Positions 45,585 to 55,738 are shown, numbered from the stretch's first letter. The stretch is DNA of 64,000 bases from Bacillota bacterium (GCA_023397655.1 JAEWTW010000031.1:49984-113983), one strand, 5' to 3'. Numbers and translations are program-made. The notes: a model not told the origin generated them from the letters alone.

Positions 45585-45991
45585 CAGTCCATGTCCTCTT
45601 CATCAGACGGTATTGCATCATCCCGCGAAGATAAGCGCCGCGCTAAACGCCAGCCTGCGAAGGTTGCGGCAATACCAAGCGCCACCGTCGCGGCCATATA
45701 CAGCACAGCCAACAGGGTCTGCCCGCCGCTGAAAAAAGTCACGTATTCCTGGCAGATCGCTGAAAACGTCGTGAATGCGCCAAGAAACCCCACCGTCAGG
45801 CCAGACTGCAGTTCAACTGACAGCCTTGTTTTTTCCAGCGCCAACGTAAGCAAAAATGCCAGCAGCAAACTGCCCGTCACATTCACAATCAGTGTATCCC
45901 AGGGAAGGCCGTTAATATCGAGGTTTCTTATCCAGTAGCGCAACACTGCGCCTGCCATCCCGCCGACAGCGATTCCGATTACTTTCTTCAA
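45584..45991 (-). CDS. crcB: Fluoride channel CrcB, first subunit
   Basis: 135 residues; GGMAGAVLRYWIRNLDINGL, TLIVNVTGSLLLAFLLTLAL, GLTVGFLGAFTTFSAICQEY. TTG 45991 follows AGAGGA. C-terminal acidic tail SDEEDMD differs from its partner. No clear fluoride riboswitch upstream. Confidence 0.93.
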   Translation of the reverse strand: MKKVIGIAVGGMAGAVLRYWIRNLDINGLPWDTLIVNVTGSLLLAFLLTLALEKTRLSVELQSGLTVGFLGAFTTFSAICQEYVTFFSGGQTLLAVLYMAATVALGIAATFAGWRLARRLSSRDDAIPSDEEDMD

Positions 45992-46225
45992 CTTATTCCT
46001 CTGTTTGCATGCTGTTCAATGCGTAATATCCTATACGAAGAGTCACTAAAAATCAAGGAAATGAGTATGAAAGGTTGCGGGCGATGTCCTTTTGTAGTAT
46101 GATTTTCTTTAATAATACATATCCATTTAGCAAAACCAAATAGATTGTCGGAAAGGAGGTCATCAATAAAGGATTCCCCCGCAATCATCTTTATCTTATA
46201 TCTTGCCGTCCTTTATTGACTCATT

Positions 46226-48103
46226 ATGAAAATTGCATATGTCATCGACCAGTATGACAGCCAGAACAATGGTACGTCTGTTTCAGCCGCCCGTTTTGCG
46301 CGATATCTTCGCGCGCGAGGTCACGAAGTGCGAATTGTTGCCACCGGAAAAGAGCACCCGGACAAATTTGTGGTTCCCACAGCTAGTTTTGGTCCGCTCA
46401 ATTCTGTTTTCCATGTTCACGGCACAGCGTTCGGCCTTCCGGACAGGGCGGTTCTTGAAAAGGCTTTTGACGGTTTGGACGTCGTGCATTTCTTCCTGCC
46501 GTTCCGCCTTTGCCGCGGTGCGCGTCGGGTCGCGAAGGAAATGGGTGTGCCGCACATGGCGGCGTTCCACTGTCAGCCTGAAAACATCACTTATAACATT
46601 GGCTTAAAACATCTGCCCTTTGTGGCCCACCACTTCTATCGCTCGTTCCGCCGCCGTTTTTACAGGTATATCCGCGACATCCACTGTCCGTCACGCTTTA
46701 TCGCGCAGCAGCTGGAACAACACGGTTACACATCCAGGCTGCACGTGATTTCAAACGGCGTGGACGAAGCGTTCGGTCCGGCAAACATACCGAAGCCGTC
46801 CGAATGGGAAGACAAATTCGTGATACTGATGGTGGGACGACTTGCCGCGGAGAAGCGTCAGGACCTCGTCATTAAAGCAGCGATGCAGTCAAAATACGCA
46901 GACCGCATCCAGCTGGTTTTTCTCGGCAAAGGTCCTAAAGCGCGCTATTATGAGCGCCTAGGCAGGAAACTCATAAACCCGCCCATATTCAAATATGTCA
47001 GCCAGGACGAAATTGTACGCATCTACAACCAGTGCGATTTGTATGTGCACGCTGCCGAAGTCGAAATCGAAGCCATCGTTTGTCTGGAGGCCATCGCCAG
47101 CGGTCTGGTGCCCGTGATCGCCGACTCGGAGAAAAGCGCCGCAAGGCAGTTTGCTCTGGATAGGCGCAGCCTATTTAAAAACAAGGATGACGCCGATCTT
47201 GCCGGTAAAATCGACTACTGGATTGAACACCCTGACGAACGCGCGCAAATGCGGGAAAAATACTTGCACGAGGCGGACGGATACCGCATTTCCAAATCCA
47301 TTGACCGCATCGAAGAGGTGTATGCCCGCGTCATCGCCGAGCAACGCGTCACCGCCGCCGACCCACTGGACAAAAACGCACATGTCGTCCATATGCCAAC
47401 GCCCTATGTTTACCGCGTGGATGAACGCTACAGGTTCGTAAACCGGAACATATTCTTCCGGTTGGGTTCTGCATTGTTGTTTTACGTGATCGCCATCCCT
47501 TTGCTTGACATCGCAGCCCGTATTTTCTTCGGGCTCAAAATTACCGGCAAAAAGAACATGCGCTATCTGAAGGGCGGCGCCGTGACGGTCACCAATCATG
47601 TGCACTTTCTGGATTCGCCGATGGTGGCTTGCACGCTGTTCCCGCGAAAGCCCTTTTTTGCCACGCTCAAGGCCAACTTCGAGATCCCCGTTGTACGGCG
47701 GCTCGTCCGGCTGCTGGGCGGTGTGCCCATCCCCGAATCGCCCAAGGCGCTTCACGCATTCATGGAATCCATGCGGGTGCAGCTGGAAAAGGGGCGCATC
47801 GTTCACTTCTATCCCGAGGCGTCGCTCTGGCCCTGGCACAACGAGCTTCGACCGTTCCGCAACGGCGCCTTCCACCTGGCCGTGAAGTCCGGCGTGCCTG
47901 TGCTGCCCATGGTGTTCACTTTTCGCAAACCGGGCGGGCTGATGAGCAAGCTGCGTAAAAAGCCGCTCATTACGCTGCGAATCGGCGCGCCTGAATACCC
48001 TGCAAAAACAGGTTCCGAACGCAGCCGCGTGCTGCAGATGCGCAGCGCGGTTCAGGAAGCGATGGAGGCCATGCTGGCTGAGGATAAAAAGTCAGCGTCA
48101 TGA
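46226..48103 (+). CDS. Glycosyltransferase-acyltransferase fusion
   Basis: 625 residues. Residues 1 to about 380 are a GT4 glycosyltransferase (GT-B fold): IAYVIDQYDSQNNGTSVSAA, VILMVGRLAAEKRQDLVIKA, and the nucleotide-sugar site YVHAAEVEIEAIVCLEAIAS. After a linker and a hydrophobic helix, residues 440 onward are a PlsC-type acyltransferase: TVTNHVHFLDSPMVACTLF (H-x4-D), FATLKANFEIPVVRRLV, VHFYPEASLWPW. Likely makes an acylated glycolipid at the membrane. The start lacks a clear ribosome site. A strong hairpin follows at 48179. Confidence 0.9.
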   Translation: MKIAYVIDQYDSQNNGTSVSAARFARYLRARGHEVRIVATGKEHPDKFVVPTASFGPLNSVFHVHGTAFGLPDRAVLEKAFDGLDVVHFFLPFRLCRGARRVAKEMGVPHMAAFHCQPENITYNIGLKHLPFVAHHFYRSFRRRFYRYIRDIHCPSRFIAQQLEQHGYTSRLHVISNGVDEAFGPANIPKPSEWEDKFVILMVGRLAAEKRQDLVIKAAMQSKYADRIQLVFLGKGPKARYYERLGRKLINPPIFKYVSQDEIVRIYNQCDLYVHAAEVEIEAIVCLEAIASGLVPVIADSEKSAARQFALDRRSLFKNKDDADLAGKIDYWIEHPDERAQMREKYLHEADGYRISKSIDRIEEVYARVIAEQRVTAADPLDKNAHVVHMPTPYVYRVDERYRFVNRNIFFRLGSALLFYVIAIPLLDIAARIFFGLKITGKKNMRYLKGGAVTVTNHVHFLDSPMVACTLFPRKPFFATLKANFEIPVVRRLVRLLGGVPIPESPKALHAFMESMRVQLEKGRIVHFYPEASLWPWHNELRPFRNGAFHLAVKSGVPVLPMVFTFRKPGGLMSKLRKKPLITLRIGAPEYPAKTGSERSRVLQMRSAVQEAMEAMLAEDKKSAS

Positions 48104-48178
48104 AAAGGTCTTTCAACACAACACGACACATATATTGAGAATAACAGCTTACCGTCATCAGTCTTTACTTCCTTCATT

Positions 48179-48208
48179 CGCCCGCACCAACCGTGCGGGC
48201 GTTTGCGT
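48179..48208 (+). terminator. Terminator after the fusion gene
   Basis: CGCCCGCAC/GTGCGGGCG hairpin with a 5-base loop; the tail TTTGCGTT is short, so efficiency is uncertain. The remaining 48209-48440 shows nothing certain. Confidence 0.6.
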
Positions 48209-48440
48209 TAAGCAACACCGCCAAACACCCAGCAACATAGGCTTATGGCTAGCCGCTCTGGGATGCCCCCTCTGTTTTACAAATTCTTAACACCCATTTA
48301 ATGCGGAATTGCATTAAATTTTCAATAATGATTGAAAGGCTTTCTGACCTTTCCGGCATTAAAAGCGTTCATGAAATATCGCTTTTTGCGATAAGCTATA
48401 TAAAAAAGCAAATCAGCAGTACAACGAAACGGGGACATCA

Positions 48441-49361
48441 ATGAAGGATGATGTATACGCAGTCATGGACTTTGGTTCCAACACGGTCACACTCGCGGTA
48501 TACCGCATGGGTTATCACGATTTTCGCTTGATTCTAAAGCAAAAGGCGGCTCTTGGTATATTACGCTACATCAAGGATGGCATTCTGAGTGAGGACGGAA
48601 CCCGGCTGGCTATCGAGACGCTGGCGGAACTCAGGCATGCGGCCGAGCAGCTGACAAGTCAGGTCTTTTGTTTTGCCACCGCTTCGCTTCGCGGCGTAAG
48701 CAATGCGCAAGATGTCATTATACAGATCAAACGCAAATCCGGCGTCGATGTGGAGATGCTGACAGGTGATCAGGAAGCCTATTACGATTATCTGGGTTTG
48801 ATGCACTTTCTTCCGAGCATACGCAATGCTGTCGCGCTGGATATCGGCGGCGGCAGCATGGAAATCATCCACATACGCAGCGGCCGGCTGCATCAGTGTA
48901 TCAGCCTGCCCACCGGATCGCTCAAGCTTTCCATCGAATACTCGGAGGGTAAGTTTCCCACGGAGCAGGAATGCGTTCAGATTGAAGCAGGCGTCAATAC
49001 GCTGCTGTCTCAGGTCGATTGGCTGCCGAACATCAAGAGTGATACAATCTATACGATTGGCGGGACTGCACGCGCGGTCTCCAAGCTTCATAAGGCCATA
49101 TTCTCCTATTCGATGGATTCCAAGGGCTACTCATATTCTGTTTCCGATTTAAGTCCATTGCTGCTCTATCTGGAAAATGAAAACCATTACCAGCGCATGG
49201 AGCAGATTATACCCGATCGTATGCAGACGATTGTGCCGGGAATGATCGCGCTGCAGGCAGTTGCGCGCAGAGCCGGGGCAAAAACTGCGGTGGTAAGCAA
49301 ATATGGCGTAAGGGAGGGTTATCTGCTGGGTAAAACACTGTCCGGCAGCGGAAGAGCATGA
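48441..49361 (+). CDS. ppx: Exopolyphosphatase / GppA-type phosphatase
   Basis: 306 residues, ASKHA fold. Phosphate-binding loops VMDFGSNTVTLAVYRM and VALDIGGGSMEIIHI, plus CFATASLRGVSNAQDVIIQI and TIGGTARAVSKLHKA. Splits phosphate from polyphosphate (or pppGpp). Short form without the C-terminal HD domain. Overlaps ppk by ATGA, forming a polyphosphate turnover operon. Confidence 0.92.
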   Translation: MKDDVYAVMDFGSNTVTLAVYRMGYHDFRLILKQKAALGILRYIKDGILSEDGTRLAIETLAELRHAAEQLTSQVFCFATASLRGVSNAQDVIIQIKRKSGVDVEMLTGDQEAYYDYLGLMHFLPSIRNAVALDIGGGSMEIIHIRSGRLHQCISLPTGSLKLSIEYSEGKFPTEQECVQIEAGVNTLLSQVDWLPNIKSDTIYTIGGTARAVSKLHKAIFSYSMDSKGYSYSVSDLSPLLLYLENENHYQRMEQIIPDRMQTIVPGMIALQAVARRAGAKTAVVSKYGVREGYLLGKTLSGSGRA

Positions 49362-51448
49362 GCAGTAAATCCCAACAGTTATTTGATTCCGTATACTTGA
49401 ACCGCGAGCTCAGTTGGCTCAAATTCAATGAGCGCGTGCTGGAGGAGGCGGCGGACGTCAGCGTTCCTTTGTTCGAACGGCTGAAATACATATTCATCTA
49501 TATGAACAATCTGGATGAATTCTTTATGATCCGCGTGGGCAGCCTTCAGGACCAAATGCTTTTGCGTGAGGTTCCGATAGACAATAAGACAGGGCTTACG
49601 CCCAAAGCCCAGACACAGGCTGTGCTCAAGAGCCTGCGCCGGGATATCTCTCGCAAGGACATGATATACCGTGCCTGCGCCAAGGCTCTGGGGCGGCTCC
49701 ATATACGCCACCTGCGTATGTCCGAGTTGGGTGAACAGGATCAGGAGTATGTCCGCAATTACTTCAACAGGGAAATCTACCCGCTGCTGTCGCCCCAGAT
49801 CATCGACAACCGGCACCCTTTCCCGTTCCTGATGAACCGCCGCATCTATGTAGGCACTTACTTCGAGTCCCACAATTCCACCAGCTTCGGCATCATCCCC
49901 GCCTCTGGGGCGTTTGACCGAATGATCATGCTGCCGGGCAACGGCTTTCGCTTTGTATTGGCGGAGGATTTGATCCATCATTACGCCGATTCTCTGTTCG
50001 GCAGCAACAAGCCTGTCGATAAAATGATATTCCGAGTCACGCGCAACGCGGATATCATCACGGATAATGCGATGTTCGATGAGGATGTGGATTTTCGCTT
50101 TACAATGAAGGAGCTGCTGAAAAAGCGTGTCAAGCTGGCGCCCGTACGTCTGGAAATCAAAGGTGAAGCGAAGAAGGACCTGATACGCTATTTGTGCAAG
50201 AAGCTGGACCTCGACCATAACCGTGTGTTTCTCAACAAAAGCCCGCTCGATATGTCCCACATCTGGAGCATTGAGCGCATGCTCACCCCTGTACAAAAAA
50301 AGAAGATGCTTTTTCCGCCTCTGACACCACAGGATTCACCATCCGTCAACCTGAGCGAAAGCGTACTGCAGCAGGTGCTGAGAGAAGATATTCTGATCTC
50401 CTACCCTTACGAATCGATGAAGCCTTTCATTCACCTGCTGAACGAAGCGGCCTACGACCCGGAGGTTGTATCCGTCAAAATCACACTCTACCGTGTAGCC
50501 CGGCAGTCGGAAGTCGTCCACAATCTGATCACAGCCGCGGAAAACGGCAAGGATGTAACCGTCGTAGTAGAACTTCGCGCGCGGTTCGACGAGGAGCAAA
50601 ATATCGAATGGGCCACCCGCCTGGCGGAAGCAGGCTGCCGCGTGGTATATGGGGTGGATGCCTGCAAGGTGCACAGCAAGCTGCTGCTCATCACGCGCAA
50701 AACGAACAAGAACATTCAATACATCACGCAAATCGGCACCGGCAACTACAATGAACGCACAGCGCGTCTATATACCGATCTGTGCCTGATCACTTCCAAC
50801 CCGGATATCGGGCTGGATGCTGTCGCGCTGTTTAACGACATACTGGTTAACAACGTTCAGGGCGCTTACAGCCACCTGCTCGTATCGCCCACCTGTCTGC
50901 GGAGCGCAATACTGGAGAAGATTGATGAAGAGATCGTACATGCCCAAAGCGGTCAGCCCGCATCCGTCATTGCTAAGTTCAACTCAATGACGGACAAGGT
51001 GATCATTGATAAGCTTATTGAAGCCTCACAGGCAGGCGTCGAAATACGTTTGATGATACGCGGCATCTGCTGTCTGCGCGCCGGTGTGTCGGGACGTACA
51101 GATAATATCACTGTCGTCAGCATCGTCGGGCGGTTTCTTGAACATTCGCGCGTTTATTGTTTCGGCACGGGAGACAGGCGGCAGGTGTACATCGCCTCAG
51201 CAGACTGGATGACGCGCAACACCGAGCGCCGCATCGAAGTGGCTTGCCCTGTACTCGACCCGGCCATCGCGAACCGTATTTTGGCGATGCTGAATCTGGG
51301 CTTTTCCGACAACGTCAAAGCCCGCCGCCTGCGTCATGACGGCACATACGAGCGCCCTGCCCCTGCCGAAGGCGAGCCGCTTCTGAACAGTCAGCTGTAT
51401 CAATATGAACAGGCTTACAAATCAGCTGGTAAGGAGATGCCTGTTTAG
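49358..51448 (+). CDS. ppk: Polyphosphate kinase 1
   Basis: 696 residues, full length. N-terminal domain YLNRELSWLKFNERVLEEA, middle FPFLMNRRIYVGTYF, catalytic phospholipase-D-like domains with the histidine region ACKVHSKLLLITRKTNKNI and QIGTGNYNERTARLYTDLCL; later FLEHSRVYCFGTGDRRQVYI and ASADWMTRNTERRIEVACPV. Makes polyphosphate from ATP reversibly. Confidence 0.95.
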   Translation: MSSKSQQLFDSVYLNRELSWLKFNERVLEEAADVSVPLFERLKYIFIYMNNLDEFFMIRVGSLQDQMLLREVPIDNKTGLTPKAQTQAVLKSLRRDISRKDMIYRACAKALGRLHIRHLRMSELGEQDQEYVRNYFNREIYPLLSPQIIDNRHPFPFLMNRRIYVGTYFESHNSTSFGIIPASGAFDRMIMLPGNGFRFVLAEDLIHHYADSLFGSNKPVDKMIFRVTRNADIITDNAMFDEDVDFRFTMKELLKKRVKLAPVRLEIKGEAKKDLIRYLCKKLDLDHNRVFLNKSPLDMSHIWSIERMLTPVQKKKMLFPPLTPQDSPSVNLSESVLQQVLREDILISYPYESMKPFIHLLNEAAYDPEVVSVKITLYRVARQSEVVHNLITAAENGKDVTVVVELRARFDEEQNIEWATRLAEAGCRVVYGVDACKVHSKLLLITRKTNKNIQYITQIGTGNYNERTARLYTDLCLITSNPDIGLDAVALFNDILVNNVQGAYSHLLVSPTCLRSAILEKIDEEIVHAQSGQPASVIAKFNSMTDKVIIDKLIEASQAGVEIRLMIRGICCLRAGVSGRTDNITVVSIVGRFLEHSRVYCFGTGDRRQVYIASADWMTRNTERRIEVACPVLDPAIANRILAMLNLGFSDNVKARRLRHDGTYERPAPAEGEPLLNSQLYQYEQAYKSAGKEMPV

Positions 51449-51494
51449 ACAGCCCTGTCACAGCTGATTCACAGCGATGCCGTCTGCCTCCAGC

Positions 51495-51578
51495 TGAATG
51501 CTTGAAATACCAGCCTTCGAAATACGGACGTCTGTGCCTCCGATGATAATGCGCATCGCCAAACGGGTTTAGATTCAT
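51495..51578 (-). pseudogene. Truncated tocopherol-cyclase-like gene start
   Basis: From ATG 51578, overlapping the oxidoreductase stop (ATGA), reads NLNPFGDAHYHRRHRRPYFE then GWYFKHSAGGR, the N-terminus of tocopherol cyclase-like lipid proteins. Homology then stops and the frame runs on antisense to ppk. The rest was lost when ppk came to lie next to it. Confidence 0.6.
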
Positions 51579-53074
51579 TCGCTGTCTTCACGCTCAAGGG
51601 GAAGCTGCGCCGGTCCGTCAATCACTTCACCTGTCAGCGAGAAGCGCGAGCCGTGGCACTGGCAGTCAAACGTACGCTCCGCGGCATTATATTCCACCGG
51701 ACACTTCAGGTGCGTACAGACAGCCGAATACATCCGGATATTGCCGCTTTCATCCTTGTATATAGCGCGCGCCTTGCCATCGATCCGCCTGACTGCTCCT
51801 TCACCCGGCCGGATGTCCTCGAAATCTCCTTCTCCAATACCGGCACGGCCTGCCGTGAACGCGCGCACCGTATCTGCCGTCTGTACAACAAAGTTTTTCG
51901 CTGATGCGACGGGCGCGACGCGCAGCGGGTCAAAAATACGCCTCACCTCCTCGTCAACAGTATCGCTTCCGGTGATCATATCACAGAGCATTTGCGCTGC
52001 TCCTGCGCTGTTCGTCATCCCCCATTTGTCATAGCCCGTCGCCACATATATGTGCGGGCCTTCCCGATACAAGCTCCCGACATACGGGATGTTATCCAAA
52101 GTCACGCAATCCTGCGCAGACCACTGGTATTCGGGCGTCAGGTCTCCGAACTGGCCGAGATACTCTGCAAGCGGTACGTATCCGGTGAGCGCTTTCTTAT
52201 CCTCCTGCCCTGTCTTGTGCCCGAAGCCGCCGACCAGCAGCCAGTCGCTCTCCTTCATGTGATGCGGCCGGACAGAGTTGACAGGGTCGCCCGCTGTAAT
52301 GCCCATTCCGCCCGTATCTACGTAATGACGTACGGCCATCAAGTAAGAGCGCTCCTGATGCAGCCGCAGAAAGAACAGGCCGGGATATTCCAGCAACGGG
52401 TATCCGGTCGCCAGTACAACGGCTTTAGCGTGCAGAGCCCCCTGCTCTGTGCGGACTTTGACGACATCCATATCCCGCTCCGCGTCGATCACGCGCGAAT
52501 GCTCATAGATGGGCATACCCATACCGTCGATTTGCCGGGCCAGCGCGTAGAGGTATTTGAGCGGATGAAAATACGCCTGCCCGTCCACCACCAGCGCGCT
52601 GCGAACCGGGTACGGTAAGCTCACGTCATGTGTCAGACGTGCGGACTGACCGATGCTCTCATACATGCGCATTTCCTTTTCGATGGCTTCCATCTCACTG
52701 TCGTCGCGGGCATATACGTATGCCGGACAACGTTCAAAATCACAGTCGATACGATAATCATCCACCAGCGATGAAATCAGGCTGAGTCCAGCTATGTTAA
52801 CAGCGTGGTAGGCTGCGGCTTTACTCTCCCCCAGCCCGTGCAGGCGCACATCATGCTGCACTGTTACCTTAGCTGTGGTGCGGCCGCTTGTGCCGCCACC
52901 AACTTCGTCGGCTTCCAAAACAGCCGTTTTCACGCCGGCACGCGCCAGCAGCAGCGCCGTGGTGATACCCGTGAGTCCGGCGCCTACCACAGCCACATCG
53001 CAGCTGTGCACGCCTTCCAGCGACTGAAACTTAGGCTTGTCTGTTTCCATCCATAAAGGGTAGTCTTGCGTCAT
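51575..53074 (-). CDS. FAD-dependent oxidoreductase with Rieske domain
   Basis: 499 residues. N-terminal dinucleotide site CDVAVVGAGLTGITTALLLA then AVLEADEVGGGTSGRTTAKV, a DAO-type domain to about residue 400, and a C-terminal Rieske [2Fe-2S] domain with CTHLKCPVEYNAAERTFDC and QCHGSRFSLTG. ATG 53074 (AGGTG) is preferred over an upstream frame. Family members oxidise amines such as glutamylputrescine; substrate unknown. Confidence 0.9.
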   Translation of the reverse strand: MTQDYPLWMETDKPKFQSLEGVHSCDVAVVGAGLTGITTALLLARAGVKTAVLEADEVGGGTSGRTTAKVTVQHDVRLHGLGESKAAAYHAVNIAGLSLISSLVDDYRIDCDFERCPAYVYARDDSEMEAIEKEMRMYESIGQSARLTHDVSLPYPVRSALVVDGQAYFHPLKYLYALARQIDGMGMPIYEHSRVIDAERDMDVVKVRTEQGALHAKAVVLATGYPLLEYPGLFFLRLHQERSYLMAVRHYVDTGGMGITAGDPVNSVRPHHMKESDWLLVGGFGHKTGQEDKKALTGYVPLAEYLGQFGDLTPEYQWSAQDCVTLDNIPYVGSLYREGPHIYVATGYDKWGMTNSAGAAQMLCDMITGSDTVDEEVRRIFDPLRVAPVASAKNFVVQTADTVRAFTAGRAGIGEGDFEDIRPGEGAVRRIDGKARAIYKDESGNIRMYSAVCTHLKCPVEYNAAERTFDCQCHGSRFSLTGEVIDGPAQLPLEREDSE

Positions 53075-53156
53075 TTTGACAGCACCTCTGAAATAAATAT
53101 TCAATGCTTATTTTACCGCAACAACTGCCTTTCCATGCCTTTCAGACGCATAAATA

Positions 53157-53201
53157 AAAAAGCGCAGCAAGGCAGATTCACACCAAGCTGCACTCTTTGG
53201 C
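53157..53201 (-). terminator. Terminator after the small lipoprotein gene
   Basis: Minus-strand TGCAGC/GCTGCG stem with a long loop, then CTTTTTTATTT. Confidence 0.55.
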
Positions 53202-53208
53202 TCATCAC

Positions 53209-53619
53209 TCAAGACACGCCTTGATTACTTATTACTTCAATGACCTCACCCTGCGAAGGCGTTGTCAGCGTAGGTTCCGGTTTCACGAGACATGTCACCA
53301 CATTGTCTGTCAGAATTTCCTTACTCACCCCGTCATCCCACTGGCTGCTTTCACTGAAACGCAGCATGTATTCGCTGCCGTCTTCCAGTGTCATCAAAAC
53401 CAAATCGTCGTTCACTTCCAGCACGGTGCCGCTGACTTCCATCAGTTCGTCCAGATGCGCTGACGGATCCCCAGTCACACCTGAGCCTGGTCGCGCAGGC
53501 ATACCGGCAGGACTGGTCCCATCAGGACCGGACGTATCAGCGGCCTGACCACCATTTGCCGTACAGGCTGCTGTCAATATGAGCAGCAGTAATGCCATTA
53601 TTAAAAATATCTTCTTCAT
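53209..53619 (-). CDS. Small lipoprotein
   Basis: 136 residues. Signal peptide and lipobox (LTAAC), Gly/Pro/Ser-rich linker, then a small beta domain (MEVSGTVLEVNDDLVLMTLE, DGSEYMLRFSESSQWDDGV). The domain resembles an OB-like or bacterial DUF3221-type fold, not certain. ATG 53619 follows AGAGGAG. Role unknown. Confidence 0.75.
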   Translation of the reverse strand: MKKIFLIMALLLLILTAACTANGGQAADTSGPDGTSPAGMPARPGSGVTGDPSAHLDELMEVSGTVLEVNDDLVLMTLEDGSEYMLRFSESSQWDDGVSKEILTDNVVTCLVKPEPTLTTPSQGEVIEVISNQGVS

Positions 53620-53687
53620 TTTGCAGCTCCTCTGATCTTTTTTGTTCAGACGGAGGAGCGGACTAAAATGTTCCCATAAACGTTTTA

Positions 53688-55592
53688 TCATATTTCGTCC
53701 AAAGCGATCATCTCCACTAGATTCGCATAAGTCATATGATGGTGATAGCTGACCCACGTGTCCTTGAACAACAGCAGTCTGCCTTTTTTGCGGCCCGGGT
53801 CACTGAAATAAATTGTGCTTCCATCATATTTGCATGCGACGATGGCATGGGCCCGGCTGCCGCTCTTGAAATAGAGTATCACACCTTCAGGATGAAGGTT
53901 CAGCGCTTCCTTGATCGCCGCTGGCGCGTTTACTGAGGGTTTAATAATATACGTTTTGTGTCCGTCAAACCGGGACAGATATTCAGATCCCGACCCCAGC
54001 GCACACACCGCCTTGACCCCGAAGTTTTTCTTGAGATTCGACATGTTTATCGGCGTACGCTTTCCGTTGGAATTGTATACCGTTCGCGGTGTGGCGCTGA
54101 TGCCCATGTTGTTGATGGTGATGGCGTACGAGGTCAGTACACAGGCCGTGCTTCTGACCGAAGAAGAAAAGCCCCATTTGGGATCTCCCTGATAGTAGAT
54201 AGTATAGAACCGCTCCTTGACCGCTGCAGCCCTATTTGGAGCCGCCGACTGTGTTGCAGACCATGGCCCATATGAGGCCGTACCGCTCGAAACAGCAAAC
54301 GCTCGCATCTTGTAGTAGTACGTCTTGTTTGTGGTGAGTCCGGTATGCGTGTAGACGGCTGTCGGCCAGTCAGACGCGGAAAATATCTTTGAATAGGTGC
54401 CGTGCTTTTGAGTGGAGCGATAGATTTCATAGCCGCTGACCCCGGTCTGAATACTCCACGTCAGGCGATTGCTTGTGGCGGAAGCCGGAACGACTGCGAG
54501 CAGCGGCGCCACGACCTCAGGTCTCGCGGATACCGACGCAGACAAATCCGCCAATATCGCAGTATCACCGGATCCGTAAAATGCCCGAACTTTGTAGTAG
54601 TACGTTTTCCTGGTTACCAGTCCGGAGTTGGTGTATGACAGAGATTTAGCAGAAACGGCAGCAATTCTTGAATAGGTGCCATATTTGGTGGTGCTCCTGA
54701 AAACTTCATAGCCGCCAGCACCGCTGACAGCACTCCACGTGACCTTTATGCTGCGGCAGCCCGCAGAAACAGCCGCGGCTGTCACAGCTGTGCCGCGCGG
54801 CGAGATGGATGCGGATGCGTAACCCCCGAAGGTGGTGGCTTCATCCGAGACGCAGAATGCTCTGATCCTGTAATAATACGTCTTTCCCGCTTTCAGTTTC
54901 TTATTCGTGAATTCGCATTGCCCGGGATCGCTGACCGTCATTATATTCGAGTAGGTTCCGGACTTCTGAGTGGATTGGTATATTTCATAGCCCGCCGCAC
55001 CTTCGACTTGCGTCCATGTCAGCGTGATGCTGTCGAAGCCTATGCTCCGCACTGTGAGGGCTGGCGTGCCGATGGGCGCGAATTCCGCAGTCACCGTCCT
55101 GCTTTCCTCCGCTTTAAAGGAATACCGGCTGTTGCTGACATCGGGTTCTTTCCACCGAACAAAACGGAACCCGGCGCAGGGAATTGCCAAAAGCGTAACG
55201 GCATCCCCTGCACTATAGTCTCCGCCGCCTGTGACTGATCCATAATCGCTGTTTTCGGAGACTGCTGTAATGGTAACGGTGCTGACCGTTTCCACCGGCG
55301 TCCAGCCGGCATACAGCACGATATCTGAAACAACCGTGTCGGTATCAAAATCCCATTTTTCATTACAGTCCGTATCCTTATACCAGCCGGTAAACTGATA
55401 ACCGCTACGCACAGGATCGGGCGGCGGAGTGGCCGTATTGCCCTCTTCCACCGTTATACTTTCCACCTCCCCGCCGCCAAGGGTATCAAACGCAATCTGA
55501 TATTCAGCACCCGCAAGCACAGCAACCGGCAGTAAAGAGAAAACTATACAAGCTGAAACGATAAAAAATATCGATCTTATTAAATATCGCAT
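53688..55592 (-). CDS. Secreted FN3-repeat protein with C39-like peptidase domain
   Basis: 634 residues. Signal peptide to about residue 28; an InlB-type repeat (GYQFTGWYKDTDCNEKWDFD); a bacterial Ig-like segment; three FN3 domains each holding GYEIYQSTQKSGTYS-like text and KTYYYKxRAF; then from about residue 465 a papain-like C39-family domain with Cys in VRSTACVLTSYAITI, His in SRAHAIVACKYDG and Asp in YFSDPGR. Probably a wall-associated peptidase or adhesin. Confidence 0.88.
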   Translation of the reverse strand: MRYLIRSIFFIVSACIVFSLLPVAVLAGAEYQIAFDTLGGGEVESITVEEGNTATPPPDPVRSGYQFTGWYKDTDCNEKWDFDTDTVVSDIVLYAGWTPVETVSTVTITAVSENSDYGSVTGGGDYSAGDAVTLLAIPCAGFRFVRWKEPDVSNSRYSFKAEESRTVTAEFAPIGTPALTVRSIGFDSITLTWTQVEGAAGYEIYQSTQKSGTYSNIMTVSDPGQCEFTNKKLKAGKTYYYRIRAFCVSDEATTFGGYASASISPRGTAVTAAAVSAGCRSIKVTWSAVSGAGGYEVFRSTTKYGTYSRIAAVSAKSLSYTNSGLVTRKTYYYKVRAFYGSGDTAILADLSASVSARPEVVAPLLAVVPASATSNRLTWSIQTGVSGYEIYRSTQKHGTYSKIFSASDWPTAVYTHTGLTTNKTYYYKMRAFAVSSGTASYGPWSATQSAAPNRAAAVKERFYTIYYQGDPKWGFSSSVRSTACVLTSYAITINNMGISATPRTVYNSNGKRTPINMSNLKKNFGVKAVCALGSGSEYLSRFDGHKTYIIKPSVNAPAAIKEALNLHPEGVILYFKSGSRAHAIVACKYDGSTIYFSDPGRKKGRLLLFKDTWVSYHHHMTYANLVEMIALDEI

Positions 55593-55738
55593 TGAATCTT
55601 CTTTCCTGGCTTATTGCATAAATGAACTTAGGTCCTTATACACTTAACCATTTATTTTTTTGTATACCGTCATTGAATGTGATCAGTTTGATGATCAGTA
55701 TAATATATGCAGCAGGAGCTGTTTTGGAAACAAAACAA

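Noticed and set aside
45988..46188. 66-codon minus-strand frame upstream of crcB
   Set aside because: Overlaps the crcB start, has no ribosome site at a sensible distance and no recognisable family.
45992..46225. Possible fluoride riboswitch before the crcB pair (minus strand TGATGACCTCC)
   Set aside because: The 3' box resembles the consensus, but no P1 stem with an AUG-containing loop and no complementary pseudoknot segment could be drawn.
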